Assembly (NCBI GenBank): GCA_033060915.1
Contig: CM065377.1
Span: 60,168,683-60,232,682 of the forward strand
Source of the DNA: Euryodendron excelsum
Lineage: Eukaryota > Streptophyta > Magnoliopsida > Ericales > Pentaphylacaceae
Direction: 5' to 3'
DNA: 64,000 nucleotides
Every line of letters begins with the position of its first letter. The stretch's first letter is position 1. The notes below the pieces were generated by a model, which was not told the DNA's origin, did no database searches, and was given only the letters and a program-made list of their open reading frames with translations. Positions 12,856 to 64,000 of the stretch are shown piece after piece. The translations under genes and the position numbers were made by a program.

Positions 12856-14277
12856 ATGAATCCCTATGATCGTGAAAAATGAAGGGGATATAACCCTAAC
12901 CGATGTCGTGGCAGGGGAAATACCCTCTCAAAAGGTCGTGGTTCTAACCAGGCCTCATCATCTGGAATGAAACCAGACAATGACAAAGTCACAGTAATAT
13001 CTGTGAATGATCCCATTTATGCCAAGGTGCAACAACTTATTGCACAATAAGGCCAATCTGGTGGCTCTCAACAAGGTAATTCTGACCTTGAAACATCATG
13101 TGCTCAAATGGTGGAATCCCCATCACACTCGCTGACTCCTATTCAGCTTTCCTATACAGATTATATTTTGTATTTAGAACCTATTGATAGGCAATGGGAA
13201 AATAATCTATGATATCTCATGAAAAAATATTTTCACACATTTTCTTATCCATTTGGAAGCCAAAAATTTCGCATGGCTATGCAAAAAATTTTAGAAATTA
13301 CAGATTCTTGTGATTTTACAAATTTCTATTCTAATATGACTAGTAAAACTGGCTCTATCAATTTTTCTAAATGATATATCAAGAAAATTATTTTTCCTCA
13401 TGAACGGGGACTACTTCCTCATAATGAGAAACAATTTATTTTATATGATCATCCCCATACTTATAAATTTTGGGATTATGTTCAAGCTTTTACTTGGGTT
13501 TTTTTTCTATGAAACCCCAAACGAAAACATACTTGGTGGATTAAAATCAATCCATAAATTTATAAAAAAAGGCTGGCCCCAATGGTTTTATATTTGGTGG
13601 AAAAACTTTGGGTCTTTGCATATTATTTTACCTAATGTTGTCCAATAACAATTGAGCTTGTGGGTTGCTTATTCACCCCAAATTAACAAAATGGACCCAA
13701 CCCATTATATGGATGAATCCAATCTTTTACACTTTTTCAATGAATTTGGCAAACCCTGGATTTGGGTCTGGACTCCAATTGTGAAAAAAGACCAGGATAA
13801 TTTACTTTGTCTCTATAGACAATTCTATGTTGGATGGTGGAATAAAATGAATAAAGAACTTGACAAAACTATAGCAGAAATAACTGCTGTAGTAAAAGAT
13901 TATCAACAATAATTTGAGTTCCAAAGATCTCAATCCTATCCCTCCACAACTAAGTTGGATATTATGAAAAATGCATTAAAAATTCAAAATACTTTTATGA
14001 AGGGTAAAGAATTGATGTATGAATGTCTCAGACAATTAAAAAGAGAATTTTTAGCCATATTCAAATCTGACTCAAATTTAGATGAAGAGATACAATCCCA
14101 ATCATCCCATCACACCTGTCTAGCAGGAGAATTCCAAGATCCATATGAGGAGGATTCAAATCCAACTCCGACTATAGAAAATCTTTTTGATGCCATATTT
14201 GAGATAATGGCAAAGAAAAAGACAATAAAATTTCGCTCATCAACCTTGTTAGATAATGATAAGGACGACAAAAAGTA
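12856..14277 (+). pseudogene. Remnant of the last caulimovirid ORF (transactivator/inclusion-body-like)
   Basis: Starts at an ATG at 12856 and is interrupted at 12880. An Arg/Gly-rich stretch and a Ser/Gln-rich stretch follow. A frame change at a T8 run (13496-13504) leads into a frame with Trp-rich motifs (WPQWFYIWW, near 13573; WIWVW, near 13758), with stops at 13646 and 13910, and ending at 14275. The Trp-rich blocks and the position after RNase H suggest the viroplasmin/transactivator ORF. This assignment is by order and resemblance, not by a catalytic motif. Confidence 0.55.
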
Positions 14278-14384
14278 GCCGTCCCATGTGAATCATATCT
14301 TCACTTTAAAGCTATTGTACTACACGACAAAAAAACATCTTGCCTTTGACACAAATGGCCGACCGACGCCAACTCACCTGGGCT

Positions 14385-14525
14385 CTACTCCATTCTGCGT
14401 CATTGCTTTTATAAAGCATCTTTTGACTTTGTATAAAGTTGTTTGTTTTGTCTTCCCAGATTTGTAATTAGAATTTTGGATTCTGGAATAGTGTATTCTT
14501 TTTGTTTATAAAAGGGACCTTTCAC
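14385..14525 (+). promoter_or_regulatory. Pararetroviral promoter remnant
   Basis: A TATAAAAG box lies at 14507-14514, followed by GGGACCTTTCACTC. An upstream GCGTCATTGC sits at about 14397. Placement between the last viral ORF and a CT-rich leader matches the pregenomic RNA promoter of caulimovirids. The TATA box is undamaged. Activity is unknown. Confidence 0.55.
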
Positions 14526-14692
14526 TCTTGTTGCAGGTATTTGCAATCTCTTATCTCTCCCTTATTAATAAATTTCTTACTCAAACTTTTGCTTTCTTTT
14601 TAATCTCTTTGGTAAGTTTATATTTGTCTTTCCTTAGCAGTTGTTATATTCTTATTGTCGTAATTGTTGTATCTATTGTTGTATTGTTTATA

Positions 14693-15487
14693 TTACCTAG
14701 ATTACTTCAATTTCTTTAAATATTTATTAATTATAAATAGAAAGTAATTTTTTTATATTTTATGGTTAGATCAATATTATTATGAAATATATAATATTAT
14801 TATTTAAAATTAAAAAAAAAATCACCCAACAACCAATTGTTGTAATATATAATATTGATGGATTGGTCCTTCTAAACAAAACTAAAGGGATTTCAATAGA
14901 AAATTTTACAATTTTGAATTAAATGAAGGACTTTCTAAAATTATAAGGGAAAAACCTAAGAAAATTTAAAAATAAGAACACTAATATTTTGAATTTTATG
15001 TAAAACTTTTCAAAATAAGATAGGTTTTATTAATCATGAAAAAAGTCAAAGTTTTTATATTTTATGATCAAACCTACACTATTATAACATATTTAATACA
15101 AGTAATTTCAAAATTTTAAAAACTAAGAAAATTATATTAGGTCTTTCAATATTAAAGAACATTAAGACCCAACAACATATTCCTATTTATAGATAACTAT
15201 AACTGGACATTATATTAGTATGAATAACACAATAATGTGTCAAAACTTATTTAAAGTAATAAGTGTTATGTTAATATTATCAAATATCTAGTAGCTTGAA
15301 TTTTGAAACAAATGTAAGATTTATAGAAAGTATGGTAAAATTATATTTTTTAACCAATCAAATTGCAACAATGTTATTATAACATTACCAAAAATTTAAT
15401 TTTTATGGGAGCAAATTGTAACAATGTTATTCTAATATCATAAAAAATTTAATTTTTAGAAATTTTAAGGGAGTAACTTTAGGAAAT
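14693..15487 (+). repeat. Right copy of the 0.75 kb direct repeat flanking the viral fragment
   Basis: Begins TTACCTAGATTACTTC and ends AGTAACTTTAGGAAAT, co-linear with 9991-10736. It is longer because a segment around 15360-15420 (AATTGYAACAATGTTAT) is duplicated, adding about 54 bp. Confidence 0.88.
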
Positions 15488-15532
15488 ATATAATAGGGAT
15501 TAAAGGTCCATCTATATAATACATCTAATTTT

Positions 15533-15728
15533 AGGGGGCATTTGGGTTACTGGCTTATAAGCCATAAGCTATAAACTACTTTAAAAAAATTACATTTAAA
15601 AATAATTTTTTTTCGAAAAACGTGATTAGACATAAACTGTTTTTTTAAGCCACTCACCCAAATATATTTAAAAAAGGTCATAAGCATAAATCATAAGTTA
15701 TTAAATAAGCTACATTCAAACACCTCCT
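15533..15728. mobile_element. Probable MITE, about 195 bp
   Basis: The left end GGGGGCATTTGGGTTACTGG and the right end GTAGCTTATT...CAAACACCTCC (read inverted) are imperfect inverted repeats, and the inside repeats CATAAGC-like words. This is the look of a hAT-type MITE. No clear target-site duplication is visible. Confidence 0.45.
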
Positions 15729-16480
15729 TATTAGTGAGAATTTTGAGGGTAACCAATCAAATTGCAACATGTGATATTTTAATATTATAAAAAATCAAAA
15801 TTCAGTAAAAATTGAATTAGAGTTAAATCTATTTCTATAATATATGGTATAGATAAATTTAATATTCTTCTATATAAATATGTTAACTAATTTATTGGTT
15901 TTTGAACTTTTTGTTTTCTTAGTAGTTAATTCAATCGGTTTTCTATTTCTCGCTTTTAAATTTAGGGTTAATTACAAACACACTCCCTAAATTATGACTC
16001 AGTATTATTATAGATGGAACATAACAAGTTGACCCCTTAAATTATCAATTTGTAATAATCAACTCCTTTTGTCAGCAATCCATTAGAACATGAATGAAAA
16101 ATCATTATTTGACTTGTACATTTTCACAAAATTATAATTTTATACTTAAATTAATCATTTATTCTTATAATAATTATTTAATGACTGAAATGTCTCTTGA
16201 AATGATATGTAAATATAGGATTAATATAAAGAGTCTTTCAGTTGTTGAATAATTATTACAAAAAGATAATGTAATTTAGGTATAAAATAAGTTTTTGTAT
16301 ACATGATAATTTTTTATTTACTCTCATAACTGATTGTTAATATATTACTAATAGAAGAAATTAATTGATACAAATTAATAATTTAGGAGTCAACTTATTA
16401 AGTTTTAGAATTTAGAGACATAGTAATACACAGTTGATGGTATTTGTTTGTGATTAACCCTTAAATTTATCCTAAGCTGT
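15729..16480. other. AT-rich region upstream of the ABCC gene
   Basis: No gene or repeat recognised. It probably includes the distal promoter of the ABCC gene, but no element can be pointed to with confidence. Confidence 0.4.
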
Positions 16481-16599
16481 GACGAACCGGACGTCTACGG
16501 TTCCATTTTGTCCGGTAACGATACTATCAAACTCCATTCTCTCCCGGTCAGTCGTTAATTTCCAAGAGAAGGACTCGGAGACTTTAAGCGAAAAAGGCT

Positions 16600-17963
16600 C
16601 CAAAAGACGACGACCCGGTGGAAGCCTATTTCTCTACTTTCTCCATCTAAAAGCTATGTGATTTTCTCTCCCCCAAACTTTTTTTTCCCGGAAACCCTCG
16701 CTTGTTTTCTCCTCCCCAAACGCAGGTTCTCATCTACGTCTCTATGTTTTTCTCACCTTTTTCATCAAAATCTCTGCATATTTATATTAAGAGTTTAACA
16801 CAACGGAAAGCAAGTAAGAAAGTTTGTCCTCTGGTTGATACAAACTCTTAAGGTGTTGTACTGTTTTGGTGCTTCCATTACTGAATTCTCATGAGCGTAT
16901 ATGTAAGAGATATATATTTTGGATGATTATGTTGGAGTAATTAATGATGTGCTTGTTAATCATTGGATTTTTTTAAGTACATTGTGTTTAGTTATTTTGA
17001 AGTTTGAGTTTGAGTTTGAATTTTCTTTTTAGTTTCCGATTGGTTTTTGTTGACAAAAGCTGGGATTCGGAACTTCTTTTTTTGGGTGTTTGTTTGACAC
17101 CTGAAAAAACTGAAGCTTCTACTGTGTAGAGCTCAGAAATGGGTCGTTGAGGTCAGCCTTTTATTTTTCATTTTTGTTTTGAAGCCAAACGGAGGATTGA
17201 GTAAACATCCTCTTTCCCTATATGAGCATTAATGGCCTCATGGGTGTTTTATGCATTCATCAAGAAAAAATGAATACTCCCTCTCTCTTTCTCTACACAT
17301 ATGTATACATATGTTTGTCAGATCACTAAGATAAACTTTTATTGTATTAGATTTTTACAATAGTTAATTATTAAGAATTTTTCCCATATTGTATCTGGAT
17401 TTGTTGTGGTGCTGTTTGTAGGTTCATAGAATTTTTATCTACTTACAAAGGGAAAAAATAAATTTGTTCTCCTTTTTACCTATAAGCTCCGTTTGTATTA
17501 GTGGAAAAGTAGTTCCCTAAACCTTTATCAGGGAAAGAGCTCTCCTTTTATTTTCTTTATATTTGATGGGTATCTTTCTGGAGATAATTTTCCAAGAAAG
17601 AGAAAGAAAAAAAATTCTTAAGGCTCACTTATATAATACATGACTTCCTTTTCGATACGAGTCTTTTAATTTTATTAAACTCTAAACCCTAAGAGCATTT
17701 TAATGCCAAAAATGGAACTTTTGCTAGAGATTATTTTCATTGTAAGGAAAAGAACCTTGACGACCTAACTAGGGGTTGTGGATAATTAAACACATCTCTT
17801 CTGTCACGTTAAGAATATCTCTTCATACAATAATTTTATTTTTCTGAAATATTTTCTGTTGAGACTAACTGAAATGTTGAATTTTTTTAAATCTATTTGC
17901 GTATATAACAAAGACAATATGCTTTTTAAAATGCCAATTAAAATTGGTTTAACCTTTTTGCAG
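16600..17963 (+). promoter_or_regulatory. Probable promoter-proximal leader exon and 5' UTR intron of the ABCC gene
   Basis: Base composition changes at about 16480 from AT-rich to a mixed, CT-rich stretch (16640-16760) that resembles a plant 5' UTR. A good acceptor (T-rich tract then CAG at 17961-17963) precedes the start-codon exon, so the leader is probably split by an intron of about 1.1-1.2 kb. A possible donor is CAG|GTTCTC near 16725, but others fit. No clear TATA box or transcription start can be fixed by eye, so the left limit is a guess. 5' RACE or RNA-seq would settle it. Confidence 0.4.
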
Positions 17964-18112
17964 GAATAGGATACTGTTGAAAATTTGAAAATTTGAGCAG
18001 TTTGACTCTTCCCGGTTGTGCCACATTTCTGCAAGTTAAAGAGGGAGAATAGTCTCCAATGTGTGTATAGTGGAAGTGGATAGACTTTGTAGTTGTGGAT
18101 AAGTGATTGAAG
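17964..18112 (+). other. 5' UTR part of the first coding exon
   Basis: This 149 nt stretch lies between the acceptor CAG at 17961-17963 and the ATG at 18113. It carries in-frame stops, so the protein cannot start earlier in this frame. It is inferred to be untranslated leader. Confidence 0.5.
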
Positions 18113-63947
<45,835 letters not shown>

Positions 63948-64000
63948 GTAAGACAGTGAAGCAACTTGACATGTGCTCCAAAATACATACCTTATTTATC

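Larger units (their letters stand above)
10737..14692 (+). pseudogene. Endogenous pararetrovirus (Caulimoviridae) fragment, decayed
   Basis: About 4 kb with, in order: an unassigned segment with a coiled coil, a retropepsin-like aspartic protease, reverse transcriptase, the start of RNase H, a basic/Trp-rich protein resembling the last ORF (transactivator/inclusion-body type) of caulimovirids, then a promoter and leader. There is no integrase, which separates it from Ty3 elements. The order fits the petuvirus, solendovirus and florendovirus group; I cannot choose the genus by eye. It is broken by many in-frame stops and at least four frame changes at A or T runs, and it lacks coat and most movement-protein sequence. 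It is an old genomic copy that encodes no complete protein. Confidence 0.82.

Noticed and set aside
9991..15487. A complete LTR retrotransposon with 0.75 kb LTRs
   Set aside because: The repeats lack TG...CA ends, there is no tRNA primer site after the left copy and no polypurine tract before the right one, and the interior is caulimovirid without integrase.

Overview
The window is nuclear DNA of a flowering plant. It is AT-rich, with GT-AG introns, solo LTRs, hAT and Stowaway-type MITEs, a plant-type LINE and an endogenous caulimovirid. The only host gene I can support is a plus-strand gene for an ABCC-type (MRP) vacuolar ABC transporter of the ABCC1/ABCC2 clade. Its protein fits a eudicot, but I cannot name the species.

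Layout. Positions 1-16.4 kb are intergenic: a solo LTR with perfect target-site duplication (702-2392), a hAT-type MITE (4971-5516), and a decayed endogenous pararetrovirus fragment (10737-14692) lying between two ~0.75 kb direct repeats (9991-10736 and 14693-15487). From about 16.5 kb to the right edge runs the ABCC gene: an untranslated leader with an intron, a start codon at 18113, then 20 coding exons (2720 nt, 906 complete codons) ending at 63947 with an open splice phase. The second membrane domain and second nucleotide-binding domain must lie to the right of the window. All exon junctions keep frame, and one intron has a GC donor.

The introns are inflated by nested mobile DNA. Intron 3 of the gene (21130-23738 is coding intron 2) holds a solo LTR. 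The 10.2 kb coding intron 8 holds a LINE fragment split by a solo LTR that is itself split by a TRIM, then a second solo LTR. Coding intron 12 has two hAT MITEs. Coding intron 14 has a tandem-repeat block split by a solo LTR. Coding intron 15 has a minus-strand copy of the same LTR family found at 702. Six related TGTCAYG...CA solo LTRs occur in 64 kb, none with an internal region.

Functionally, the gene encodes the N-terminal half of a tonoplast transporter that moves glutathione, glucuronide or phytochelatin conjugates into the vacuole. The viral remnant cannot encode working proteins: it has many stops and frameshifts and an altered reverse-transcriptase active site. No CRISPR, operon or bacterial feature is present.
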